Program-made: the position numbers and the translations under genes
Notes under the pieces: model-generated
Told to the model about the DNA's origin: nothing
Seen by the model: the letters and a program-made list of their open reading frames with translations, nothing else
The model's database searches: none
Assembly: GCA_002385605.1 (NCBI GenBank)
Contig: DGDU01000012.1
Coordinates: 1-46,350 of the forward strand
Length of the DNA stretch: 46,350 bases
Direction of reading: 5' to 3'
Source: Christensenella sp. UBA3944
Lineage (GTDB): Bacteria; Bacillota; Clostridia; Christensenellales; DTU072
Part shown: positions 15,136-23,066 of the stretch, one piece after another
How positions within the stretch are numbered: the stretch's first letter is position 1
How the letters are laid out: every line of letters begins with the position of its first letter

Positions 15136-16890
15136 TTAGTAATTATCGCGCTTTACATACTTTGTATGCAGTATCTCGTGGGCCTTGTGGCTGTTGGGCT
15201 TTCCGAAGTAGGACTCGTAAAGCTCTTTTACCACGGGGTTCTCGTGAGATTTGCGCAGGCTCATGGCTTTGTCGGTGTCGTAGATAGCCTTGGCCCTGAG
15301 CGCCTTGATATCCAGGTTGTTGCGCTCGTCCGCCGTGCGGATGGGCTGGCCGCCGCCGTTTACGCAGCCGCCGGGGCAGCTCATTATCTCGATGAAGTGG
15401 TAATCGGCTTCGCCGTTCTTGACTTTCTCGAGAAGCTCTTTGGCGTTGGCAAGGCCGCTGGCTACGGCAACCTTGATCTCTTTGCCGCCCATATTGACGG
15501 AAGCTTCCTTTATGCCCTTGGTGCCGCGCACGGCTACAAGGTCGAGGTCCTCAAGGGGCTTCCTTTCGAGTATCTCGTACACTGTGCGGATGGCAGCTTC
15601 CATAACGCCGCCGGTGGCGCCGAAGATGAGGCCCGCGCCCGAAGCGATTCCGAGAGGCGCGTCAAACTGCGAATCGGGAAGCGAGCGGAAGTCTATGCCC
15701 TGCTTCCTTATAAGCCTGGCGAGTTCTCTGGTGGTTATGGCGATGTCGATGTCGGGTATGCCCGCGGCGCTCTGGTCGTCTCTGCCCTTTTCGAACTTCT
15801 TGGCCGTGCAGGGCATTACGGATACGACAACGATGTCCTTGGGGTCTTTGCCGAGCTTTTCGGCGTAGTAGGTCTTGCAGACCGCGCCCATCATCTGCTG
15901 CGGCGATTTGCAGGAAGAAAGGTTGGGTATGAATTCGGGATAGTAGTGCTCGACGAATTTGATCCACGCGGGCGAGCAGCTTGTAAGCATGGGCAGCTTG
16001 CCGTTATTGGAGAGCCTGTTGAGAAGCTCGGTGCCTTCCTCGAGTATGGTGAGGTCGGCGGTCATATTTACATCGAACACATCGTCGAAGCCCATCATCT
16101 TGAGAGCGGTTACCATTTTGCCCTCTACATTGGTGCCGATGGGATAGCCGAACTCTTCGCCGAGGCCGACCCTTACGGAGGGAGCGGTGGCGGCGATGAC
16201 ATACTTGGATTTGTCGGCGATGGCGGCGAGTACTTCGTCGGTGTCGTCCTTCTCGCGCAGGGCGCCGGTGGGGCAGACATTAATGCACTGTCCACAGGCG
16301 ACGCAGGATACATTGTTGAGGTCGGACTCGAAGGCGCAGCCGATGTGGGTGTCGAAGCCTCTGGCGTTGGGGCCGATTACGGCGACAGCCTGATACTGTT
16401 TGCAGGCGGCGACGCAGCGGCGGCAGAGCACGCACTTGCTGTTGTCGCGCACAAGGTAGGCCGTGGAAACATCGGGCTTATAGCTGTTCATAGCTCCCGT
16501 GTAGTTGGCGGCGTTGCAGCCCAACTCGTTGGAGAGGGTCTGAAGCTCGCAGTTAAGGTTCCTTACACAGCTTAAGCAGTTCTTGTTGTGGTCGGAAAGT
16601 ATGAGCTCGACCGTAGTCTTGCGGCTCTCGAGCACCTTGGGGCTGTTGGTGTATATCTCTTTGCCTTCCATGGACTCGTCGATGGGGAAAACGCAGGAAG
16701 CGACAAGGGACCTTGCGCCCTGTACTTCCACCACGCAGACGCGGCAGGCGCCTATGGCGTTGATATCTCTGAGGTAGCAAAGAGTGGGAATCTTGATGCC
16801 GGCCTGTCTGGCGGCGTCCAGTATGGTTGTTCCTTTGGGCACGCTTACGGGCTTGCCGTTTATTTTAACATTTATCATTTTGGTTTCCAT
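15136..16890 (-). CDS. hydA: [FeFe]-hydrogenase catalytic subunit HydA (trimeric, NADH-dependent type)
   Basis: Catalytic subunit of a multimeric hydrogenase that makes H2 from reduced ferredoxin plus NADH, or runs in reverse. The 584-residue chain holds an N-terminal [2Fe-2S] domain (C38, C49, C52, C66), a His/Cys [4Fe-4S] site (H101, C105, C108, C114) and two ferredoxin clusters (C153/156/159/163 and C196/199/202/206). The H-cluster domain follows: L1 TSCSPAW (303-309), L2 MPCTAKKFE (C361) and L3 MSCPGGCVNGGGQP (C505, C509). The second Cys of the usual TSCCP motif is Ser. The C-terminal small-subunit-like segment ESYFGKPNSHKAHEILH is fused. Start has AAGGAGA eight bases upstream. Last gene of the hyd operon, 18 bases after hydB. 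Maturases HydEFG are not in this window. Confidence 0.96.
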   Translation of the reverse strand: METKMINVKINGKPVSVPKGTTILDAARQAGIKIPTLCYLRDINAIGACRVCVVEVQGARSLVASCVFPIDESMEGKEIYTNSPKVLESRKTTVELILSDHNKNCLSCVRNLNCELQTLSNELGCNAANYTGAMNSYKPDVSTAYLVRDNSKCVLCRRCVAACKQYQAVAVIGPNARGFDTHIGCAFESDLNNVSCVACGQCINVCPTGALREKDDTDEVLAAIADKSKYVIAATAPSVRVGLGEEFGYPIGTNVEGKMVTALKMMGFDDVFDVNMTADLTILEEGTELLNRLSNNGKLPMLTSCSPAWIKFVEHYYPEFIPNLSSCKSPQQMMGAVCKTYYAEKLGKDPKDIVVVSVMPCTAKKFEKGRDDQSAAGIPDIDIAITTRELARLIRKQGIDFRSLPDSQFDAPLGIASGAGLIFGATGGVMEAAIRTVYEILERKPLEDLDLVAVRGTKGIKEASVNMGGKEIKVAVASGLANAKELLEKVKNGEADYHFIEIMSCPGGCVNGGGQPIRTADERNNLDIKALRAKAIYDTDKAMSLRKSHENPVVKELYESYFGKPNSHKAHEILHTKYVKRDNY

Positions 16891-16908
16891 GACTTGATTC
16901 TCCTTAAA

Positions 16909-18699
16909 TTACTCTTTGATGACGGCTTTGAATTTGCATACGCTCATGCAAACTCCGCACTTGGTGCACTTATCGGTATCGATAACATGCTTTTCTTTGA
17001 CCTTGCCGCTGATGGCGCCCACGGGGCACTGGCGTGCGCACAGCGTGCAGCCCTTGCAAGCGTCGGTAATCTTGTAGGTAAGGAGGGATTTGCAGACGCC
17101 GGCGGGGCACTTCTTTTGGGTGACATGAGCGATATACTCGTCGCGGAAGTACCTGAGGGTGGACAGCACGGGGTTGGGAGCCGTCTGGCCGAGGCCGCAA
17201 AGGGCGTTATCCTTTATGTAGTAGCAAAGCTTTTCCATGTCGTCGATATCCTTAAGCGTGGCTCTGCCTTCAATTATCTTTTCGAGGTATTCGAGAAGCC
17301 TCTTTGTACCGATACGGCAGGGGGTGCACTTGCCGCAGGATTCGTCCTGGGTGAATTCGAGGAAGAACTTGGCTATGTCGACCATGCAGTTGTCCTCGTC
17401 CATAACGATGAGGCCGCCCGAGCCCATCATCGAGCCTATGGCGATGAGGTTCTCGTAGTCGATGGGGATATCGAGGTGCTCGGCGGGTATGCAGCCGCCC
17501 GAGGGGCCGCCCGTCTGGGCTGCCTTGAACTTCTTGCCGCCGGGGATGCCGCCGCCTATCTCTTCGACGATGGTGCGGAGGGTGGTGCCCATGGGAATTT
17601 CCACAAGGCCGGTGTTGGTTATCTTGCCGCCCAGGGCGAATACCTTGGTGCCCTTGGATTTCTCGGTGCCGATGGAAGCGAACCATTCGGGGCCCTTGAG
17701 GATTATCTGGGGTATGTTGGCGTAGGTTTCGACATTGTTAAGGATGGTGGGCTTGCCGAACAAACCTTTATTGGCGGGGAAGGGAGGACGGGGACGGGGC
17801 TCGCCGCGGTTGCCTTCGATGGAGGTCATAAGGGCGGTTTCTTCGCCGCAAACGAACGCGCCTGAGCCGAGCCTTATCTCGAGGTCGAAGGAGAAGTCGG
17901 TGCCGAATATATTATTGCCCAAAAGCCCGTATTCTTTTGCCTGATTTATCGCAATCGAGAGCCTATTGACGGCGATGGGGTACTCGGCGCGGACATATAC
18001 ATAGCCCTGCTTGGAGCCGATAGCGTAGGCGGCGATTGCCATAGCTTCGATAACGGTGTGGGGGTCGCCTTCGAGAACCGACCTGTCCATGAACGCGCCG
18101 GGGTCGCCTTCATCGGCGTTGCAGCAAACATACTTGATGTCGCCCACGGCGTTTTTGGCAAACTGCCACTTAAGCCCTGTGGGGAAGCCGGCGCCGCCGC
18201 GGCCGCGCAGGCCCGACTGCTTGATTATATCTATAACCTGCTGGGGATCGTACTCGGTGAGAACTTTATAGAGAGCCTGGTAACCGTCGTAGGCTATGTA
18301 CTCGTCGATGTTTTCGGGGTCGATGACGCCGCAGTTGCGAAGGACAACACGGCTCTGCTTCTTGTAGAAGTTGGTTTCGTTAAGGCTGGTAACCGTCTCC
18401 TGGGCCTTTATCTCGGGATCCTTGTAGAGAAGGTGGGAAACGATCCTTCCTTTAATTATGTGCTCGTTAACTATCTCGTCCACATTTTCGGGCTTGATTT
18501 GCGAATAGAAGGAGCCTTCGGGGTATACAACTACGACGGGCCCGCAGGCGCAAAGCCCGAAGCAGCCGGTCATTATAACTTTGACATCGTTCTCGAGGCC
18601 GGCTTCTTTAATCTTTTTTTCGAACAGCTCCCTGATTTTGGGGCTGTCGCCGCTTGTGCAGCCCGTTCCGCCGCAAATTAGTACATGATTCCTGAACAT
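16909..18699 (-). CDS. hydB: Hydrogenase diaphorase subunit HydB (NuoF-like, FMN and NADH binding)
   Basis: Flavin subunit of the electron-bifurcating hydrogenase. The 596-residue protein has an N-terminal thioredoxin-like [2Fe-2S] domain (C9, C14, C46, C50) and the NuoF core. The core shows the nucleotide-binding block GLRGRGGAGFPTGLKW (163-178), the FMN region NADEGDPGAFMDR and the glycine-rich SLBB region. The cluster motif ESCGKCTPCRIG (C455, C458, C461) follows, and then a C-terminal double [4Fe-4S] ferredoxin (CKGCTLCARQCP and CTKCGVCMSVC). This composition is that of HydB/HndC in bifurcating hydrogenases. AGGAGG precedes the ATG, and the gene follows the HndB-like gene by 14 bases. Confidence 0.95.
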   Translation of the reverse strand: MFRNHVLICGGTGCTSGDSPKIRELFEKKIKEAGLENDVKVIMTGCFGLCACGPVVVVYPEGSFYSQIKPENVDEIVNEHIIKGRIVSHLLYKDPEIKAQETVTSLNETNFYKKQSRVVLRNCGVIDPENIDEYIAYDGYQALYKVLTEYDPQQVIDIIKQSGLRGRGGAGFPTGLKWQFAKNAVGDIKYVCCNADEGDPGAFMDRSVLEGDPHTVIEAMAIAAYAIGSKQGYVYVRAEYPIAVNRLSIAINQAKEYGLLGNNIFGTDFSFDLEIRLGSGAFVCGEETALMTSIEGNRGEPRPRPPFPANKGLFGKPTILNNVETYANIPQIILKGPEWFASIGTEKSKGTKVFALGGKITNTGLVEIPMGTTLRTIVEEIGGGIPGGKKFKAAQTGGPSGGCIPAEHLDIPIDYENLIAIGSMMGSGGLIVMDEDNCMVDIAKFFLEFTQDESCGKCTPCRIGTKRLLEYLEKIIEGRATLKDIDDMEKLCYYIKDNALCGLGQTAPNPVLSTLRYFRDEYIAHVTQKKCPAGVCKSLLTYKITDACKGCTLCARQCPVGAISGKVKEKHVIDTDKCTKCGVCMSVCKFKAVIKE

Positions 18700-18713
18700 T
18701 ATTTTGTCCTCCT

Positions 18714-19085
18714 TTATTCGTTACCGATAACAAAGTCGAGAACCGGATTCCCGTTGACGATGTGTTCGGCAACGATTCTCCTGGCCGAGTCCGCGGTAAC
18801 TTTTACATAAGTTACCTTTTCTTTGCCGGGCACATAAACCTCGACCATGGGCTCGAGCTTGCACATACCGAGGCAGCCGGACTGCGTAACTTTGACATTC
18901 TTAAGGTTTCTCTTGGTTATTTCTTCGACGAACGCGTTAAGCACGGGGCGGGCTCCGGCGGCTATGCCGCAGGTCGCCATCCCGACTACTATACGGGTAT
19001 CGCCGGCGTTGTCTATGCTGCTTCTCATATTGAGTTGAGCCTGCATTTTTGCCTTTATGGCATTGATTTCTTCTATTGTCTTCAT
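18714..19085 (-). CDS. HndB-like thioredoxin-fold [2Fe-2S] ferredoxin subunit
   Basis: A 123-residue protein related to the HndB subunit of NADP/NADH-reducing hydrogenases and to the N-terminal domain of HydB. Only three cysteines are present: C39 in VGMATCGIAAGAR, and C71 and C75 in SGCLGMCKLEP. As far as I remember, this pattern is usual for HndB-like proteins. The rest is the EPMVEVYVPG and VTYVKVTADSARRIVAEHIVNG blocks of the family. The start overlaps the HATPase stop by four bases (ATGA). It probably acts as an electron-transfer or assembly partner in the hydrogenase complex; the exact role is not established. Confidence 0.85.
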   Translation of the reverse strand: MKTIEEINAIKAKMQAQLNMRSSIDNAGDTRIVVGMATCGIAAGARPVLNAFVEEITKRNLKNVKVTQSGCLGMCKLEPMVEVYVPGKEKVTYVKVTADSARRIVAEHIVNGNPVLDFVIGNE

Positions 19086-19630
19086 AACGAAATCCCTCCG
19101 TTTACTTCTTTGATATTCTCTGTTAACATCTCTCTTATATACGCTACTATTTCGGGGCTTTCTATCGGCAGCCCTTCAAGCAGCCGCTTTATTTGCCTTG
19201 TGTCGAACCCGAACCCCCTATCCTCTACATTATAGCGCAAAACATAATCTATTTGCGGGGCGGCGACGACCAGCGTGGTAATTGTTTCGGCAAGATCGCC
19301 CATCGGAAGCCTGTCTATGTGGTCTATCTTAAAGCTCGCTTCTACCGTCGTGCCCACATCGGGCGTGGAATCTATTGTGAATTTGCCACCGCACTTTTCT
19401 GCTTCCTGTTTGAAAAGCGCCAGCCCCATACCTACCCTGCGTGTCGTCCTTGTTGTCGTAAACGGGTCTGTAACCTTCTCCAGAAAATCCTTCGGCATGC
19501 CCTTCCCGTCGTCGTCTATCCTTATGGTTAGCAGATTATCTTTGGCGGTAACCGTTATCGTAACGGTTTTGGCTTCGGCTGATACCGAATTTTGCGCTAT
19601 GTCCAGAATGTTGAGGCTTAGCTCCCTCAT
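19082..19630 (-). CDS. GHKL ATPase-domain protein in the hydrogenase operon
   Basis: A 182-residue protein with a histidine-kinase-like ATP-binding domain: N-box LNILDIAQNSVSAEA, G1 box DDDGKGM, F-box-like DPFTTTRTTR and G2 box VGMGLALF. There is no dimerisation/His-phosphotransfer domain and no sensor domain, so it is either a protein kinase of the anti-sigma type or a non-kinase ATP-binding regulator. It sits between hydC and the HndB-like gene and overlaps both by four bases, so its dose is tied to the structural subunits. Such a gene recurs in clostridial hydrogenase operons. The C-terminal 70 residues are of unknown function. Confidence 0.82.
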   Translation of the reverse strand: MRELSLNILDIAQNSVSAEAKTVTITVTAKDNLLTIRIDDDGKGMPKDFLEKVTDPFTTTRTTRRVGMGLALFKQEAEKCGGKFTIDSTPDVGTTVEASFKIDHIDRLPMGDLAETITTLVVAAPQIDYVLRYNVEDRGFGFDTRQIKRLLEGLPIESPEIVAYIREMLTENIKEVNGGISL

Positions 19631-20124
19631 TGGTAATTCTTAAGTATATCGGGTATCTGGCTTACGGCGAGCTTGCCGTATACATGCTCGTTTATGGTCG
19701 CGACCGGCGCCAGACCGCAGCAGCCTATGCAGCGGGTAGCCACCAAAGAGAACTTGCCGTCTTCGGTGCATTCGCCGGCGTCTATCTTGAGAATCTCTTT
19801 GCACTTGTCGACGAGCTCTCCCGCGCCTTTAACATAGCAAGCGGTACCCATACAAATCGAAATCTGGTACTTGCCTTGAGGATTGAGCGTGAACTGCGAA
19901 TAGAATGTGGCGACACCGAAAACTTCCTCGAGGGAAACACCCATTTCCTTAGCGATAATCCTTTGAACCTCGATGGGCAGGTATCCGTAAATCTCCTGCG
20001 CCGATTGCAAAGCAGGCATCAGCCCTCCTTTCATGTTTTTGCAAACAGCCAGCTTTTCCATCAGCTGCGCTTCCTGCTCCGCCGTCCCCTTAAACGGGAC
20101 TTTTGTCAGCTTGATTTTTGACAT
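19627..20124 (-). CDS. hydC: Hydrogenase [2Fe-2S] subunit HydC (NuoE-like)
   Basis: Small electron-transfer subunit of the bifurcating hydrogenase, 165 residues, NuoE family. The cluster ligands are C91 and C96 (ICMGTACYVKGA) and C132 and C136 (ATRCIGCCGLAP). Helical N-terminal blocks include LMPALQSAQEIYGYLP and EVFGVATFYSQFTLNPQGKY. First gene of the hyd operon: AGGAGGT lies five bases before the ATG and a promoter is centred about 45 bases upstream. Operon order is hydC, HATPase, HndB-like, hydB, hydA, with four-base overlaps in the first half. Confidence 0.95.
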   Translation of the reverse strand: MSKIKLTKVPFKGTAEQEAQLMEKLAVCKNMKGGLMPALQSAQEIYGYLPIEVQRIIAKEMGVSLEEVFGVATFYSQFTLNPQGKYQISICMGTACYVKGAGELVDKCKEILKIDAGECTEDGKFSLVATRCIGCCGLAPVATINEHVYGKLAVSQIPDILKNYQ

Positions 20125-20153
20125 AATAACCTCCTGAAAAGTTTACCGTATGC

Positions 20154-20183
20154 ATTATACTATAAGTAATAGTTTAATTACAA
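20154..20183 (-). promoter_or_regulatory. Promoter of the hydrogenase operon
   Basis: On the - strand TTGTAA (20178-20183), 18-base spacer, TATAAT (20154-20159). The -35 and -10 hexamers are identical to those of the neighbouring sensor operon (23467-23495), which has a 17-base spacer. The 171-base gap between PHP and hydC (20125-20295) otherwise holds an AT-rich stretch and a GC-rich inverted segment just after the PHP stop; no clear terminator is seen. Confidence 0.65.
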
Positions 20184-20295
20184 GGATATTTAGGGCTTTT
20201 TTGAAATGAAAATAATAGAAAAAAAACAGCAAAAAAAATTTTGTAGGCTAAAATTTATTGTCGGGGCGCCGCGCCGCCGAAAAAATTGCGCCGCT

Positions 20296-20982
20296 TTATA
20301 TGGAAAGCCAAATATCCCTCGCCTCGGCGGATAAAGCTTCAATGGTATTTTCGCCCGTCATCAGGTCTTGCGGGCGATGGGCGTCCGAATTAATAAGCCT
20401 TTTGAAGCCCGAATACCTGTCCAGAAGCTCTTTTGGGGCATAAGGAGAGAATTCTAAAGCAGAAAAGGGCAAATCGGGCGGGATTTCGCCTAATATGGCA
20501 AGAATGCCGTTAGCCTCGCGGTCTATGTGCGCAGGTATGGCCTTGCCGCCCATATCTATTATCCTCGCGCAGATGTCATAAATGCCTTCGTCGCAGGAAG
20601 CAAGCAGCATGCGCTCCTCTTCGCCAACAATCCGGTCGTCCGAATCGTAAATAAGCTGCCTTCCGAAAATCTCCGCCCTGTTCTTAAGGGGAGGGAATGT
20701 TAAGGTATTAAAAAAAGCCTCCAGGCTTTGGTAGCTGTCAAACAACGCCACGACATGGATATCCTCGGAGGTCTGTACTTCTATCCCGTACAAAAAAGCT
20801 ATCCCCAAAGCCTCGCATACCTCGGCCGCAGCCTTGCAGTTCGCGATGGCGTTATGGTCGGTAACCGCTATGGCGTTTAGCCCGTTGAGGCTTGCCGCCG
20901 CCGCGATATTGCAGGGCGTCATCGTGTCGTCCGAACACGGCGACAGCGCCGAATGGATGTGGAAATCATAGCTGATTTTCAT
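20296..20982 (-). CDS. PHP-domain metal-dependent phosphoesterase
   Basis: A 228-residue PHP-family protein. Metal-binding motifs are visible in order: DFHIHSALSPCSDD (residues 6-19, HxH), AVTDHNAI (about 40-46), YGIEVQ (Glu), AHIDREANG and NSDAHRP (near residue 196). PHP proteins hydrolyse phosphate esters such as nucleoside bisphosphates, 5'-nucleotides or DNA ends; the substrate here is unknown. The start overlaps the upstream DRTGG gene by 17 bases, with a weak Shine-Dalgarno. It is the last gene of the five-gene sensor operon. In many clostridia the same PHP gene accompanies HydS-like hydrogenase and DRTGG genes, which suggests a part in that signalling path. Confidence 0.85.
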   Translation of the reverse strand: MKISYDFHIHSALSPCSDDTMTPCNIAAAASLNGLNAIAVTDHNAIANCKAAAEVCEALGIAFLYGIEVQTSEDIHVVALFDSYQSLEAFFNTLTFPPLKNRAEIFGRQLIYDSDDRIVGEEERMLLASCDEGIYDICARIIDMGGKAIPAHIDREANGILAILGEIPPDLPFSALEFSPYAPKELLDRYSGFKRLINSDAHRPQDLMTGENTIEALSAEARDIWLSI

Positions 20983-21301
20983 ATAAAGCCAGCCTGCATG
21001 CCGCGCCGTAGGTATCCAGCTCGGTAGTAAGCAGATTGATGTTTTCTTTTACACACCTTTCGGTGAGAGGCGGCTCGGGCTTTATGCCGTCGCACAGGAC
21101 GATGGCTCCGACATCGGCCATATACGCCACCGCCGCCACATTCACATTGGACATGACGGTAAACCATACGCACCCTTCGGGAGCGCGGCTCATTACAAAG
21201 CTTAAGAAGTCGCCTGCGTATCCCCCTGTTATCTCCTTTTCGGGGTTGCCCTCAACCACAATTTCGGCTTCAAGCACTTTAGCGAGTTCGGCAAGTTTCA
21301 T
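20966..21301 (-). CDS. DRTGG-domain protein (second copy)
   Basis: A 111-residue small alpha/beta protein of the DRTGG family, which also occurs as a regulatory domain in phosphotransacetylases and CBS proteins. It carries the characteristic GGYAGDFLSFVMSRAPEGCV stretch, followed by VAAVAYMADVGAIVLCDG and a C-terminal CVKENINLLTT segment. The start shares ATGA with the HydS-like stop. It is a diverged paralogue of the DRTGG gene at 23063-23416 in the same operon. Probably a ligand- or protein-binding regulatory module; no catalytic residues are evident. Confidence 0.83.
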   Translation of the reverse strand: MKLAELAKVLEAEIVVEGNPEKEITGGYAGDFLSFVMSRAPEGCVWFTVMSNVNVAAVAYMADVGAIVLCDGIKPEPPLTERCVKENINLLTTELDTYGAACRLALYENQL

Positions 21302-22557
21302 AGCAAATCCTCTACATTAATCCTGTGACAATCGGTTATTTTGGCCTCGCCCAGGGCTACATCCTCGGCGAAGGCGCGGCATGACGGCGCGCCGCAGCAG
21401 CCGCAGTCCAACATGGGCAGAATCTTTTCTATCTTGTTAATTCGCTCGAGAAGGGCCATAGCGACATTGATATCCTCGTCAAGCTGCATTACATTTGTAA
21501 CATCGGGCTCGCACTCCCACACAAAGTAGTCCAAATTCTTATCCGTTTGCGAGATGGAGTTTTTGGTAACGGGAAGGTATTTGCGGCGTGTCTGAAGTTT
21601 GGCGCGCGCCACAAAGGGGTTTTCTATATTCAGCACGCCGCCCACGCAGCCGCCGATACAGGCATTAAGTTCTATAAATTCGAGATCGTTCAGCTTGCCG
21701 TTTTCGAGCTCTTTCAGGATGTTCAACACATTTTCCATTCCGTCGGCGGCAAGGTATTTGTTCTTAAGAAGCGTTGCCGCTTCGCCGCCCGATGCCGCCC
21801 AACTCAGGCCGAATATGCCTATTTGCGAGAGGTCGCGGGGCTCTTCCACCTGCTTCATCGCGGGCAACAGCCTGAAGTATATGTCGCTTGCCGAAAGCAC
21901 GCCGTCGACAGTGGGTTTGGAAACGCCCAAACCGCTGTGCAGGGCGTGAATCTTGGCGGGACAGGGAGATATAAAGAATATGCCTATTTCCTCGGGTTTA
22001 AGCCCCGTCTTTTTGGCGGCTTCCTCGCGGGCAAGCTTTGCCGAAATATCGACGGGCGCCTGTACGGGCAAAAGGTTGTCTTTGAGGTCGTGGAATCTTA
22101 ACAGTATGAGTTGAACCACCGCGGGGCAGGCCGTGCTTATAACGGGCTTTTTAAGCTTGCCGCTGTCGAACAGCGTTCGGGTGGCTTCGGAGACCAGCTC
22201 GGCGCCCCTCGCCACTTCGTAAACATCGTCAAAACCTATCTTCAAAAGCCCCTCGATAAGGTAATTTAGGTTGTCTAGGTTTTCAAACTGCCCGTAAAGC
22301 GAAGGCGCGGGAAGGGCGATTTTGTATTTGAATCTGGGGTCTTCGATGATGGAAAAATCGTCGTAAATTACCTTTTTTGCCTGGTGGGGGCATACCCTTA
22401 CGCACTCGCCGCAGCTTATGCATCTCTCGTAGTGGATTCGGGCTTTGCCGTTGCGCACCCGTATAGCCTCGGTAGGACAGCGTTTCATACAGGAAACGCA
22501 GCCCATGCATTTATCCTTGTCCAGCTTAACGGTATGTATCTGATCGTTTTTTTGCAT
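21298..22557 (-). CDS. Putative sensory [FeFe]-hydrogenase (HydS-like, no PAS domain)
   Basis: A 419-residue protein: N-terminal double [4Fe-4S] ferredoxin (C17/20/23/27 and C46/49/52/56), an H-cluster domain, and a C-terminal [4Fe-4S] motif (CGCCGAPSCRAF, C385 to C393, with C410). H-cluster motifs are altered. L1 reads STACPAVVQL, so the proton-transfer Cys of TSCCP is Ala143; L2 reads ISPCPAKIHA; L3 reads NACIGGCVGG, with Asn in place of the Met before AC. The cluster ligands C144, C199, C300 and C304 remain. This pattern is known from the slow, putatively sensory groups C/D. There is no PAS domain. GGAGG precedes the ATG. The gene lies between an RsbW-like kinase and two DRTGG genes, which supports sensing rather than metabolism. 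Confidence 0.88.
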   Translation of the reverse strand: MQKNDQIHTVKLDKDKCMGCVSCMKRCPTEAIRVRNGKARIHYERCISCGECVRVCPHQAKKVIYDDFSIIEDPRFKYKIALPAPSLYGQFENLDNLNYLIEGLLKIGFDDVYEVARGAELVSEATRTLFDSGKLKKPVISTACPAVVQLILLRFHDLKDNLLPVQAPVDISAKLAREEAAKKTGLKPEEIGIFFISPCPAKIHALHSGLGVSKPTVDGVLSASDIYFRLLPAMKQVEEPRDLSQIGIFGLSWAASGGEAATLLKNKYLAADGMENVLNILKELENGKLNDLEFIELNACIGGCVGGVLNIENPFVARAKLQTRRKYLPVTKNSISQTDKNLDYFVWECEPDVTNVMQLDEDINVAMALLERINKIEKILPMLDCGCCGAPSCRAFAEDVALGEAKITDCHRINVEDLL

Positions 22558-22572
22558 AAACGCCTCCGGCAG

Positions 22573-22605
22573 CCGATATCCTCCGTTTTAATGAGGCGGT
22601 ATCGG
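22573..22605 (-). other. Intercistronic stem-loop upstream of the HydS-like gene
   Basis: On the - strand CCGATA and TATCGG form the outer arms, with an inner CCTC/GAGG pairing. It fills most of the 53-base gap between the RsbW-like gene and the HydS-like gene and ends just before the HydS ribosome binding site. There is no U-tract. Possibly an RNA-processing or translational control element. Confidence 0.45.
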
Positions 22606-22610
22606 TTTGT

Positions 22611-23066
22611 CTATTGTTGTTGCCCTTCGGAGTCGGGCTGAATGTTTATTTTCATCCTTACGGTGGTGCCCTTGCCCACCTCGGATTCTATTTCCATATT
22701 GTCGCTGTATTTTTTCATATTGGGAAGGCCCATGCCCGCCCCGAAGCCTAGCGCTCTTATAGCGTCGGGCGCCGTCGAATACCCCTCCTGCATGGCAAGC
22801 TCGATGTTCTCTATACCGGGGCCCTCGTCTTTAAGGGTTATGGATATATCCTTGTCGGTTATGTCTACATAAGCCTTTCCGCCCTTAGCGTGGATGACCA
22901 TATTTATCTCGCCTTCGTACATCACTATCGCCGCCCTGCGGATTATTGTAGGAGGAAGCCCCAGCATTTTGAGGTTTCCTTTTACGGCCTCCGATGCCTT
23001 ACCGGCAGAAACAAAATTGTCCCCCTCGACATCGAACTCCAGGCTTATGCGCGTTTGCTCACTCAT
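22611..23066 (-). CDS. RsbW-like GHKL ATPase / anti-sigma-factor-type serine kinase
   Basis: A 151-residue protein with an RsbW/SpoIIAB-type ATP-binding domain: N-box YEGEINMVIHA, G1 DEGPGI and G2 GAGMGLPNMKKY. The ATG at 23066 overlaps the DRTGG stop (ATGA) and has GGAGGAG upstream; the frame stays open further 5' but that part only overlaps the DRTGG gene in another frame. Proteins of this type phosphorylate a serine on an anti-sigma antagonist or bind a sigma factor. No antagonist or sigma gene is adjacent, so the partner may be a DRTGG protein or the HydS-like protein. Confidence 0.83.
   Translation of the reverse strand: MSEQTRISLEFDVEGDNFVSAGKASEAVKGNLKMLGLPPTIIRRAAIVMYEGEINMVIHAKGGKAYVDITDKDISITLKDEGPGIENIELAMQEGYSTAPDAIRALGFGAGMGLPNMKKYSDNMEIESEVGKGTTVRMKINIQPDSEGQQQ

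Noticed and set aside
15166..17865. Long antisense open frames across hydA and hydB (469 and 425 codons)
   Set aside because: Both lie opposite strongly conserved hydrogenase genes with clear motifs; the translations are compositionally odd and match nothing I know.
20200..20260. AT-rich inverted repeat after the PHP gene as a terminator
   Set aside because: The stem is A-T only, so it is unlikely to stop transcription despite the T-run that follows.
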